A stretch of DNA of 64,000 bases from an uncultured Pseudomonadota bacterium (GTDB lineage: Bacteria; Pseudomonadota; Gammaproteobacteria; Steroidobacterales; Steroidobacteraceae). Under the pieces are notes generated by a model. That model had not been told where the DNA came from and ran no database searches. It saw nothing but the letters and a program-made list of their open reading frames with translations. Position 1 is the stretch's first letter. Every line of letters starts with the position of its first letter. The translations under genes and the position numbers were made by a program. Below, in pieces: positions 1 to 8,269 of the stretch. The DNA lies in the NCBI GenBank assembly GCA_903927005.1, contig CAIYLH010000105.1, positions 92,822 through 156,821 on the forward strand, written 5' to 3'.

Positions 1-776
1 TCGCGCAGCGCAGCGAAGATCGATTCGACCCGACCCGGGTGGGTGCGCTCCCAGTCGCGCAACATGCGACCGACCACCTCGCGCTGCAGATTGGGCTGCG
101 AGCCGCACAGCGTGCACGGGATCAGCGGGAAGTGTCGGGCCCGCGCGTAGCGCATGATCTCGCGCTCAGGCACGTAGGCCAACGGCCGGATCACGATGTG
201 ACGACCATCATCGGAGAGCAACTTTGGCGGCATCGCCTTGAGCTTGCCGCCGTAGAAGAGGTTCAGGAACAGGGTCTCGAGCAGGTCGTCACGATGGTGA
301 CCAAGCGCGATCTTGGTGACGCCATTCTCACTGGCGTAGCGGTACAGCGCGCCGCGCCGCATCCGCGAGCACAGGCTGCACATGGTCTTGCCTTCGGGAA
401 TCAGCCGCTTGACCACCGAGTAGGTGTCCTGCTCGATCACGTGAAACGGAACCCGCAGCGACTTGAGGTAATCGGGCAGCACGTGCGCCGGGAACCCGGG
501 CTGCTTCTGATCGAGATTGACCGCCAAGAGCTCGAAGCTGACCGGAGCGCTGCGCTGCAGCGACAGCAACATGTCCAGCAGCGTGTAGGAGTCCTTGCCG
601 CCCGACAGGCAGACCATGATCTTGTCGCCGTCGGCGATCATCGCGTAGTCGGCGATCGCTTTGCCGACCAGTCCGCGCATCTCCGCCTGCAGGCGCTTGA
701 AGCTGCGCGACGGACGCGGCGCCGCCGGCAGGACAGGCGACACGATCCTGGGCACGAGCGGCAGGTCAAGGTCCAC
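1..776 (-). CDS. ttcA: tRNA 2-thiocytidine biosynthesis protein TtcA (C-terminus runs off window start)
   Basis: Minus-strand translation contains [44 protein letters not shown] and [12 protein letters not shown], the PP-loop and Cys motifs of TtcA; GTG start near 776. Confidence 0.9.
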   Translation of the reverse strand, partial: MDLDLPLVPRIVSPVLPAAPRPSRSFKRLQAEMRGLVGKAIADYAMIADGDKIMVCLSGGKDSYTLLDMLLSLQRSAPVSFELLAVNLDQKQPGFPAHVLPDYLKSLRVPFHVIEQDTYSVVKRLIPEGKTMCSLCSRMRRGALYRYASENGVTKIALGHHRDDLLETLFLNLFYGGKLKAMPPKLLSDDGRHIVIRPLAYVPEREIMRYARARHFPLIPCTLCGSQPNLQREVVGRMLRDWERTHPGRVESIFAALR

Positions 777-784
777 GGCCGAGT

Positions 785-2284
785 TCAACGCGGCTCGAGG
801 TATTTCGCTTCGAAGTAACGCAGCGCAGGCGCCGCCGACAGCGGCCTGCCGGTGGCTTCCTTGATCAGGTCCTGCACCGTCATCTTCGCGCCAATGCCGT
901 GGACATGTTCGCGCAGCCAGGCAAACAGGCCCGTGAACTCACCGCGGGCGAGCTCCTCATCGAGCGTCTCCTGGTCGCCGCGGAGTTTTTCCCACAGCTG
1001 GATTGCGATCAGCCCGCCGAGCGCGTGCGCCGGGAAGTAGCCGAACTGACCCACCGCCCAGTGGATGTCCTGCAGGCAGCCTTCGAGGTCATTGGCCGGC
1101 ACCAGCCCGAGGCGACGCTCCGCCGCCTCATTCCAGGCCGCCGGCAGGTCCGCCGCCTTCAAATCCCCATCGAGCAGGCTCTGCTCAAGCTCAAAGCGCA
1201 GCATGATGTGTGCCTGGTAGGTCATCTCGTCGGCGTCGGCACGCAGCGAACCGCGATGTACCCGGGTCAGGTGGCGATAGAGGTTCTCCACCTCCCACTC
1301 GGGACCCGACACGCCCAGATGCTTGTCGAGCAGCGGCTTGAGAAACGTCAGGAACGGCCGGCTGTGCACGACCATCATCTCCAGCAGCAGCGACTGGCTC
1401 TCCTCGAGCGCCATGCCGCGGTTGCTTCCTACCGGCTGGTCGCGCCACTCGGTAGGCAGACCCAGGTCGTACATCGCATGGCCAGTTTCGTGCAGCGCGC
1501 CGAGCAGGCCGGTAAACGGCTCGTTAGGCTCGAAGCGCGTGGTGACGCGCAAATCACCCGCCATGCCCTCGGTGAACGGATGCTCGCTTTCATCGAAGCG
1601 GCCACGATCAAACGGGAAGCCCAGCGCCTTCATCGCCTCGACGCACAACGCGCGCTGCTTCGAAGCGGCGAACTTGCCAGTGATCGGCAGCGACGGCTTC
1701 ACCGACTGCAGCTCGATGCTCTCGCGGATCAGGGCCGGCAAGCGCCTGCCCAGCACCTTGAACAAGCCATCGATATCGGCAGTCAGCACGCCAGGGCTGT
1801 ACTCGTCGACCAGCGCGTCGTAGGGCGCAAGCCCAAGATGCTGGCCGAGCAGCGCCGCGCGATCGCGGGTCAGCGCGACGACCTCGGCGAGATGTGGCGC
1901 GAAATCCGCAAACTGCTGGGTCCGGCGCGCCTCGGTCCACTGCACTTCGGCCCGCGCGCTGGCCTTGGCCAGACGCGAGACCAGCGCATGCGGCATGGCA
2001 AGCGAATGATCGCGCTGGCGGCGCATCTCCCGCAAGTTGGCGACCTGCCAATCCTCCAGGCCCTGCGAGTTCGCCTGCGCCCGATCGATCAGACGCGACA
2101 TCTTAGGCGAGGTGAGGATCGCGTGACATTCGGTTTCGAGCGCGGCGAGCTGTTCGCCGCGAACCTCGGCACTGCCGCGCGGCATCATCACCGCCGCGTC
2201 CCAACGCAGCGTCGCCAGCGCGCCACGGAACGCATGCAAGCGCCGGAACTCTTCCTCGAGCTGTTGGTAGGGAGTCGCAGCCAT
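785..2284 (-). CDS. Carboxypeptidase M32 (Taq type)
   Basis: HETGHAMYD zinc motif; length about 500 aa; internal start [16 protein letters not shown] preferred. Confidence 0.88.
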   Translation of the reverse strand: MAATPYQQLEEEFRRLHAFRGALATLRWDAAVMMPRGSAEVRGEQLAALETECHAILTSPKMSRLIDRAQANSQGLEDWQVANLREMRRQRDHSLAMPHALVSRLAKASARAEVQWTEARRTQQFADFAPHLAEVVALTRDRAALLGQHLGLAPYDALVDEYSPGVLTADIDGLFKVLGRRLPALIRESIELQSVKPSLPITGKFAASKQRALCVEAMKALGFPFDRGRFDESEHPFTEGMAGDLRVTTRFEPNEPFTGLLGALHETGHAMYDLGLPTEWRDQPVGSNRGMALEESQSLLLEMMVVHSRPFLTFLKPLLDKHLGVSGPEWEVENLYRHLTRVHRGSLRADADEMTYQAHIMLRFELEQSLLDGDLKAADLPAAWNEAAERRLGLVPANDLEGCLQDIHWAVGQFGYFPAHALGGLIAIQLWEKLRGDQETLDEELARGEFTGLFAWLREHVHGIGAKMTVQDLIKEATGRPLSAAPALRYFEAKYLEPR

Positions 2285-2494
2285 GATTCCTTCGGGGCCG
2301 ACCAGCCGGCGACGACGTTCGATCATCAGACCCCACCGGTGGCGGGGCCTTGGATACGTCGTGGCGACGGGTCGGGCGGAACCATTCTACCCGAGGCCCC
2401 TCGCCGGAAACGGCCGGAGAGGGGTTAAATAACTGTTTTTATTGCAAAAAGATCGCCATTTCAGTCATTGACAGGGGCTTTTGCCCCCCGTCGC

Positions 2495-2962
2495 TCAGAA
2501 ATAGAGCCGCATCAGCACCTCGGCGATGCAGGCGGGCTTCTTCTCGCCCTCCAACTCCACCGTGAACTCCTCGGTGATCTGCAGCCCGCCCGAGACGTCC
2601 TCGACCGCGAGCAGCTTGGTGCGCGAACGCAGCATCGCGCCTTCCTTGACGGCGTTGGTGAAGCGCAGCTTGTTCATGCCGTAGTTGATCACGGTGCGTA
2701 CGCCGGGATACAGCGGGGTATCTTCCTTCACGATTCCGCGCAGCATCGGATAGAGCGACATCGTCAGGTAACCGTGCGCGATCGTCCGCCGCCACGGTGA
2801 GTCCTTGGCCGCCCGCTCGGGATCGGTGTGGATCCACTGGAAGTCGCCGGTGGCCGCGGCGAACGCATTGATGCGTTCCTGGGTCATCTGCATCCAGTCA
2901 CTGACATGGACTTCCTGACCCACCTTGGCGAGCAACTCGGCACGAACATTTTCAATCGACAT
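2495..2962 (-). CDS. MaoC-like (R)-hydratase
   Basis: 155 aa with DWMQMTQERINAFAAATGDFQWIHTDPERA, the hot-dog MaoC signature; next to phaC/phaE. Confidence 0.85.
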   Translation of the reverse strand: MSIENVRAELLAKVGQEVHVSDWMQMTQERINAFAAATGDFQWIHTDPERAAKDSPWRRTIAHGYLTMSLYPMLRGIVKEDTPLYPGVRTVINYGMNKLRFTNAVKEGAMLRSRTKLLAVEDVSGGLQITEEFTVELEGEKKPACIAEVLMRLYF

Positions 2963-2965
2963 CTC

Positions 2966-4036
2966 TCATCCTTTGGCCGGCGTCCGACCGCTACCCCGGC
3001 CCGAGAGCCAGCGGGAAATCTCGACCGGAACCTGCTGGGCCCGGCCGCTCACGTAAATACCTATGTGCCCACCGTCGAACACCAGCTCGTCGCAGCGGCC
3101 ACCCACGAGCCCGGCAAGCGGACGGGACGCCGATGGCGGCACGAGGTGGTCGGCGCTGGCATACACGTTCAGCACCGGCACGCGGATGCGCCGCAGGTCG
3201 ACCTCACGTCCCTCGAGCTGCAACCCACCGCGGACAAGGCGGTTCTCCTGGTAGAACCAGCGCACGAACTCGGCGAACGCTCGGCCCGCCTGATCAGGAC
3301 TGTCGCGAATCCACTGCTCCATGCGCAGGAAGTTCGCCAGTTTGTCCGGCTCATCCGCATCATCGACGAGAGCGAGGTACTTCTGCAATGTCAGTCGAAA
3401 TGGCATCAGCGATTGGAAGGTGAAGTTCAGCAGCTCACCGGGCACGTTGCCGCAAGTCGCCACCAGCGCATCGACGTCGATGCCCCGCGCCCAGCGGCCG
3501 AGCAGGTTGTCGGGCGTCTGAAAGTCGACCGGTGTGACCATCGTCACCAGCCGGCGAATGCGGGTCGGTTCAAGCGCGGCATATAGCAGCGACAGCGTGC
3601 CGCCCTGGCAGACGCCCAGCAGGTCCGGCCGGCCAACACTTGCGGTGACGTGCTGCACCGCCCGATGTACGTAGCCGAGCACGTAGTCGGCAACTCCAAG
3701 GCCCCGGTCGCCGCGGTCTGGATACCCCCAGTCCAGCAGGAAGACTTCGTGGCCGAGCCCGGTCAGCCGACGGATCAGCGACCGGTCGGGCTGCAGATCG
3801 AGCACCGTCGGTCGATTGATCAGCGCGTAGACGATCAACAGCGGCGTGCGTCGCGCCGGTCGCGCCGTCGGCGCGTAGCGATACAAGGTGGCCTTGCCGT
3901 CCACCAGCACCGCCTCTCGCGGCGCGGTGCCGAGTTCCACCTTGGGCAGCGCGGCGAGCGTCACGAGCGATTGTTGGACACGCGTCTGGAACGCGGCCAG
4001 CTCGCGCTGTAGCGCAGTCAGGTCAAACGCAGTCAC
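2966..4036 (-). CDS. phaC: Class III poly(R)-hydroxyalkanoate synthase subunit PhaC
   Basis: LLGVCQGGT lipase-box-like motif, PTVLDLQPDRSLIRRLTGLGHEVFLLDWGYPD; GTG start overlapping the phaE stop. Confidence 0.88.
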   Translation of the reverse strand: MTAFDLTALQRELAAFQTRVQQSLVTLAALPKVELGTAPREAVLVDGKATLYRYAPTARPARRTPLLIVYALINRPTVLDLQPDRSLIRRLTGLGHEVFLLDWGYPDRGDRGLGVADYVLGYVHRAVQHVTASVGRPDLLGVCQGGTLSLLYAALEPTRIRRLVTMVTPVDFQTPDNLLGRWARGIDVDALVATCGNVPGELLNFTFQSLMPFRLTLQKYLALVDDADEPDKLANFLRMEQWIRDSPDQAGRAFAEFVRWFYQENRLVRGGLQLEGREVDLRRIRVPVLNVYASADHLVPPSASRPLAGLVGGRCDELVFDGGHIGIYVSGRAQQVPVEISRWLSGRGSGRTPAKG

Positions 4037-4656
4037 GAACGGCGCCTGGTCGCGCGCTTGGCCGGCCGCGCAGCAAGTTCGGCGCGCAGCGAGCGCAGCG
4101 TGTCGTGCAGCGCGTCCACCTCGGCGCGGGACGGGACTCCGGCGAGCCGCGCGGCCTGTTCCGCCAGCGCCTGCTGGCCGGCACGCAGACGCACCAACTC
4201 GTTGAACAGTTGCGCCTGCGCAGCGGCGAACGCCTCGCCGCGGGCGGCCTGCTGGAACGCGGCCTCGGCGCAATCTATCCAGGCATCAAAGGTCGCGCGC
4301 AGGGTCGCAGGGGCGGACGCGGCCGCAGGACGCGCAGCGAAGCGGGCGGCCGTATCGCGGGCGATCACGCCGAGTTGGGCGCTCCATGCAGCGGACGCCG
4401 CCGCCAGCACCGGTGTGCCGATCGGAGCGGCGGGCAGCACGCCGGCATAGAAGCTACGCGCAAGCACCTCGAGGCCCGCCAGCCAGCGCGCCTGCTCCGC
4501 GGGCGACGCCGGCGGCTGCGCCGCGAGACGGGCGTAGTCGCTGGCGAAACGCGTGAAGGCTGCGCTCGCGCCGCCCAGCGCCTCGGCCGCGGCGGGGCCC
4601 GTCGGAACCGACAGGCCTTTCCATAGCTGCAGCCACGCGTCCAGGTCACCCATCAA
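4033..4656 (-). CDS. phaE: Class III PHA synthase subunit PhaE-like
   Basis: 207 aa Ala-rich protein directly upstream of and overlapping phaC; W-x-L start pattern (MGDLDAWLQLWKGL). Confidence 0.75.
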   Translation of the reverse strand: MMGDLDAWLQLWKGLSVPTGPAAAEALGGASAAFTRFASDYARLAAQPPASPAEQARWLAGLEVLARSFYAGVLPAAPIGTPVLAAASAAWSAQLGVIARDTAARFAARPAAASAPATLRATFDAWIDCAEAAFQQAARGEAFAAAQAQLFNELVRLRAGQQALAEQAARLAGVPSRAEVDALHDTLRSLRAELAARPAKRATRRRS

Positions 4657-4795
4657 ACTTTACTTAATCTGGTTTGTGGCGCCATAGGAACCAGGCTCTG
4701 GGGCGGCCGAGGCCCTCAGGATAAATTCTAAGTAATTGATAATTAAATAGTTATACACAAATTAAGCGCTGCCTGAACCATTCCAGATTTTCATG

Positions 4796-4832
4796 TTGCA
4801 ATGCAAAAAGAACTGTTTATACTGCACTGCAA
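4796..4832 (+). promoter_or_regulatory. Phasin promoter with two PhaR-like palindromes (TTGC-AAT-GCAA and CTGC-ACT-GCAA)
   Basis: TTGCAA-N16-TATACT resembles a sigma70 promoter; one palindrome covers the -35 and the other overlaps the -10. Confidence 0.6.
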
Positions 4833-4860
4833 CAAACGGATCTCCACCGGAGCACTCAAG

Positions 4861-5226
4861 ATGACGAACAGCACCACTGAAATCAATGCGTTCCTCGAGA
4901 ACTCGCGCAAGTTCGCCGAGCCGATGACCCGCCTGCAGGCGCTGTCGGCCCGCACCTTCGAGCGCTTCGCCCGCTACGGCTACGAAGTCGCCGGCGATTA
5001 CCTGAACCTCAGCCTGGCCTCGCTCCACGCCGCGACGCAGACCCACGAGCTGCCGGCGCTGCTGAAGAAGCAGACCGAGCTGACCACTGCCTACGTCGAG
5101 AAGCAGACCCAGCGCTCGCAGGACTTCCTGAAGCTCGCCGGCGAAGCGCAGGCCGACGTGACCCAGTGGGTCGACCACGCCTCGACCGAGTTTACGGCCC
5201 GCACGAAGACCGCCAAGGCCGCCTGA
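4861..5226 (+). CDS. Phasin family protein
   Basis: FLENSRKFAEPMTRLQALSARTFERFARYGYEVAGDYLN...; phasin-like helical protein in a PHA locus. Confidence 0.82.
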   Translation: MTNSTTEINAFLENSRKFAEPMTRLQALSARTFERFARYGYEVAGDYLNLSLASLHAATQTHELPALLKKQTELTTAYVEKQTQRSQDFLKLAGEAQADVTQWVDHASTEFTARTKTAKAA

Positions 5227-5236
5227 AGAATCTCGA

Positions 5237-5262
5237 CCCCTGGCCGCCTTGGCGGCCAGGGG
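5237..5262 (+). terminator. Strong hairpin after phasin gene
   Basis: CCCCTGGCCGCC-TT-GGCGGCCAGGGG perfect 12-nt arms. Confidence 0.5.
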
Positions 5263-5279
5263 TTGGAACCTCCCCCCTC

Positions 5280-5315
5280 GGGATGGTGTGGCTACGGCTC
5301 ACCGTCCCTTTTTTT
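5280..5315 (+). terminator. Rho-independent terminator after phasin gene
   Basis: GGGATGGTGTGGC-TACG-GCTCACCGTCCC followed by T7. Confidence 0.7.
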
Positions 5316-5418
5316 ATTTGGTGTGGACAGCCGCATGGGCTGGTGTTGCGAACTGGCAGTGACACAGGGATTGCGCTAGCAGGCGCTCACGCCGTGCTGG
5401 TTGTCAGCGCGTCTCGGG

Positions 5419-5700
5419 TCAGCGCATCAAGGCGCGCGCCGCGCGCGCACACGCGTGTTCGAATGCAGGCTCGAAGTCAGCCAGGTCGCGCTCGGACATC
5501 CCCACCTCAGGCGAAGTGGCGACGTCACGCCAACGCGCAAGCTCATGCCCCACAGCCCCGCCGTCGCGTGGGCTTCGTCCCGGGTAAGCCCAAAATAGTC
5601 GGCCACCGCGAGCAGCTGCTCGAGCGCCATGATCGGGCCTGTGTCTTCGCTCAACCACGTCTTCGACTCACGGGCCTTATCCGGAAACGGATTCACCTGC
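5419..5700 (-). pseudogene. HipA-like kinase, C-terminal remnant (frameshifted)
   Basis: NPFPDKARESKTWLSEDTGPIMALEQLLAVADYFGLTRDEA in one frame, then AVGHELARWRDVATSPEVGMSERDLADFEPAFEHA in another frame; matches HipA C-terminal motifs. Confidence 0.7.
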
Positions 5701-5825
5701 TGCTCATGCCGCCGCTCCGGCAAGCGCTATCCTTAGCCTTGCGCGGACTAGATGTCCGGCTTGCCCGCGCGTGCCCTGGCGATGCCTCGTTCCCGTGCAC
5801 GGACGAGGGACACCCCCCTCGCGGC
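5701..5825 (-). repeat. TnpB element 3'-end repeat, copy A
   Basis: Aligns with 63878-64000 with scattered substitutions and two 1-nt indels. Confidence 0.85.
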
Positions 5826-5916
5826 GAAGGATGCTTTGCGCGGCGTTGACGTCGCGGTCGTGAGCACACCGGCACTCACCACACATCCAGCGCCTGCGTG
5901 CTGCCGTACTCACCAC
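5701..5916 (-). mobile_element. Remnant of IS200/IS605-superfamily TnpB element (C-terminal zinc finger plus 3' end)
   Basis: RRRWMCGECRCAHDRDVNAAQSILRREG is the TnpB C-terminal motif; 5701-5825 is repeated at 63878-64000. Confidence 0.72.
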
Positions 5917-6236
5917 GCCCCCGTGCTCTTGCGCTCACGAACCCGCTGCGGCAGGTCCTCGTCCATCATCAGCAGACCCGCTTGGTCGGCGCCGGTATCT
6001 AGCAGCTGCCCGAGTCGCTCAACCTCACCCAGAACATGCAGCACCCGCCCGAGGTACTCGAGAGCCACCTTGGGGTCGCCCTTTTCGAGACGGGTGAGCG
6101 TCTTACGTCCGATGCCTGCCCGCTCCGCCAGCGAAGCTTGGGTGAGCCTGCGGCGCCGGCGCGCGAGCGCCACGTCATGGCCTAACTTCGCGATCGCTCG
6201 TGCCACCGGGGCGGGCAGCGGCAGAGGCACTCTCAT
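5910..6236 (-). CDS. XRE-family HipB-like antitoxin (orphaned)
   Basis: ARRRRRLTQASLAERAGIGRKTLTRLEKGDPKVALEYLGRVLHVLG helix-turn-helix; hipA remnant downstream on same strand. Confidence 0.78.
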   Translation of the reverse strand: MRVPLPLPAPVARAIAKLGHDVALARRRRRLTQASLAERAGIGRKTLTRLEKGDPKVALEYLGRVLHVLGEVERLGQLLDTGADQAGLLMMDEDLPQRVRERKSTGAW

Positions 6237-6242
6237 TGTGAG

Positions 6243-6283
6243 TCCTACAGAGCCCAGTAATCGCCTTAATATATCCTACAGAG
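6243..6283 (-). promoter_or_regulatory. Direct repeats TCCTACAGAG upstream of hipB-like gene
   Basis: TCCTACAGAG at 6243-6252 and 6274-6283, 31 bp apart. Confidence 0.5.
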
Positions 6284-6453
6284 ACCATTATAGCGTTCAT
6301 CGCTGCCGCAACAAATGTGCCCAGCGGACTCGTGACAGATCGGCTACGCCGCGCCGATCTCGGACATCGGCAAATGTCCGCCCTGCCCCTGTGCGGGCAA
6401 GATGGGCTAAAACGGTGCAGCAACAGCGCCTTGATCTGCAGGAGCGGGACCTT

Positions 6454-6464
6454 TTGCGCTGCAA
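6454..6464 (+). promoter_or_regulatory. PhaR-like palindrome TTGC-GCT-GCAA upstream of phaR
   Basis: Same architecture as the phasin promoter sites; 34 bp upstream of the phaR ATG. Confidence 0.5.
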
Positions 6465-6498
6465 GGAAACAGCGCGTCATTCGCGCTAGACTTAGCCC

Positions 6499-7041
6499 AT
6501 GACGAAGGAACGGCTGATCAAGAAGTACGCCAACCGGCGGCTCTACGACGCCTCGCAGTCGCGCCATGTGACGCTCGAGGACATCCGCGAATTCATCGTC
6601 CAAGGTGAGAAAGTCACCGTCGTCGAGGACAAGAGCGGCGTCGACATCACCCGCCTGATCCTGCTGCAGGTCATCGCTGAACAAGAGCAGTTCGGCAAAC
6701 CGATCCTGTCGAGCCAGCTGCTCGAATCGATCATCCGCTTCTACGGCAACGGCATGCAGGAGTTCATGACCCGTTACCTCGAGAAGAGCGTCGAGACGTT
6801 CTCCCGCCAGCAGGAGACGCTGCAGACGCAGATCTCCAAGCTGATGGTGAACGCGCCGCTGACCTCGATGGCCGAGCTAGCGAAGCAGAACCTCGACTAC
6901 TGGACCAAGATGCAGGAGTCGATGGCGGCGACCTTCATGCCCATGATGCGCGGCGCGGCCGAAGCCAAGCCCGCACAGCCGGCAGAGCCGGCGGGCACCG
7001 ACGCACCCGCCGCATCGCCCAGGGACAGCTCCAGCCGCTAA
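6499..7041 (+). CDS. phaR: Polyhydroxyalkanoate synthesis repressor PhaR
   Basis: LIKKYANRRLYDASQSRHVTLEDIREFIVQG PHA accumulation regulator domain. Confidence 0.92.
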   Translation: MTKERLIKKYANRRLYDASQSRHVTLEDIREFIVQGEKVTVVEDKSGVDITRLILLQVIAEQEQFGKPILSSQLLESIIRFYGNGMQEFMTRYLEKSVETFSRQQETLQTQISKLMVNAPLTSMAELAKQNLDYWTKMQESMAATFMPMMRGAAEAKPAQPAEPAGTDAPAASPRDSSSR

Positions 7042-7127
7042 TGGCAGACGCAGGCCGCATGGCCTTGCGTTGACAACGCCCCCGTCCGGCTCCGACGATG
7101 CGACCCAGACGCGAGTCAGGAGCACGC

Positions 7128-7484
7128 ATGAACATTCCCGCGATAGTAGATTTCGGCGACCCGTCGTCCCCGACAGCAGCCCCTATCGATGCCGGCCGCA
7201 TCCTCGCCGGCCAGCCCGCAGCGACCGTCGACAATCGCTACTCCGACCCGTCGCTACGCTTCCACTGCGGCACGTGGTCGAGCACCCCGGGACGCTGGCA
7301 GATCAACTACACCGAGCACGAGTTCTGCTATCTGCTGCGTGGCCGCGTGCGGCTGGTGGCCAAGGACGGGGCGACGCGTGAGTTCAGCGCCGGCGCCGCG
7401 TTCGTGATCCCGGCCGGATTCGCAGGCACCTGGGAGACGATCGAAGCGGCCGAGAAGCACTACGTGGTGCTGGAACCGGCCTGA
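7128..7484 (+). CDS. Cupin domain protein
   Basis: GRWQINYTEHEFCYLLRGRVRLVAKDG...FSAGAAFVIPAGFAGTWE. Confidence 0.82.
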   Translation: MNIPAIVDFGDPSSPTAAPIDAGRILAGQPAATVDNRYSDPSLRFHCGTWSSTPGRWQINYTEHEFCYLLRGRVRLVAKDGATREFSAGAAFVIPAGFAGTWETIEAAEKHYVVLEPA

Positions 7485-8269
7485 CTGGCACGGCAGGCGC
7501 GATAGGCGATCACCAGCGCCGCGGGCACCAGCGGCGCTAGCAGCACGCCAGCAGCGAAGCTCACGGCGCTCCCCAGCATCGCCCCGAGCCGATCTTGGCT
7601 GCCGGCAAATAGCGCCAGCGCCGTGCCCACTACGCCTGCGCACATGCCGGCCAGCGCGACCACAACCGTCACCACCGTCACCAACGCGGCGGTGGGCAAC
7701 CAGCGACCGGAGACCAGCGCGGTGCTGCGCGACAGCGACGCAAGGCCACCGCAGCGCTCCACAACGCAGGTCATCGGCCAGAGGATCCAGGCAACACTCA
7801 AATACGCACCCGGCACGATGAAGGCGAGCGTGCCCAGCGTTGTCACCACCACGTAGACCAGCGCCGCCAGCAGTGCGCCGGGCAGTGCTAGCAGCGCCAC
7901 TCGCCAGTCGTCGAAGCCGCCGCGCACTAGCCCCTCTGCCTGCGCCCACAGCCGCAGCACTATCACCAGATTCAGGTACAGCCACGGCACGAACGCGAGC
8001 GCAAGCAGCCCCCAGAGGCGGCCCGAGAAGGCCAACTGCAGGATCCCTTCGAAGCTGTCGGCGTCAGATGCCAGCGCCGAGACCGCCGCGCTGAGTGCTG
8101 CGCTGAGCACGGCCAGCAGAACGCTCGCCACCGCCACGCCGCGGTAGCCGTTGCGCGCAAGCCCAACGCTTGCATCGACACGCGCACCGAGCCCGGCAGC
8201 TGCCGGCAGCACGGTCAGTGACCTGCCGGCGCGTCGACGATCGCGCGCCAGTTGATGATCGCGTTCCAC
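7460..8269 (-). CDS. Multi-pass membrane protein of unknown function (start uncertain)
   Basis: Several hydrophobic segments; upstream part of the ORF overlaps the M14 peptidase gene so true start is probably near 8217. Confidence 0.6.
   Translation of the reverse strand: MERDHQLARDRRRAGRSLTVLPAAAGLGARVDASVGLARNGYRGVAVASVLLAVLSAALSAAVSALASDADSFEGILQLAFSGRLWGLLALAFVPWLYLNLVIVLRLWAQAEGLVRGGFDDWRVALLALPGALLAALVYVVVTTLGTLAFIVPGAYLSVAWILWPMTCVVERCGGLASLSRSTALVSGRWLPTAALVTVVTVVVALAGMCAGVVGTALALFAGSQDRLGAMLGSAVSFAAGVLLAPLVPAALVIAYRACRASQAGSSTT

Noticed and set aside
39-818. 259 aa plus-strand ORF
   Set aside because: Antisense of ttcA, whose motifs are clear on the minus strand
899-2428. 509 aa plus-strand ORF
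   Set aside because: Antisense of the M32 carboxypeptidase
2474-2487. GGGGC-TTTT-GCCCC hairpin after the MaoC gene
   Set aside because: Possible terminator, but short and without a T-tract on the relevant strand
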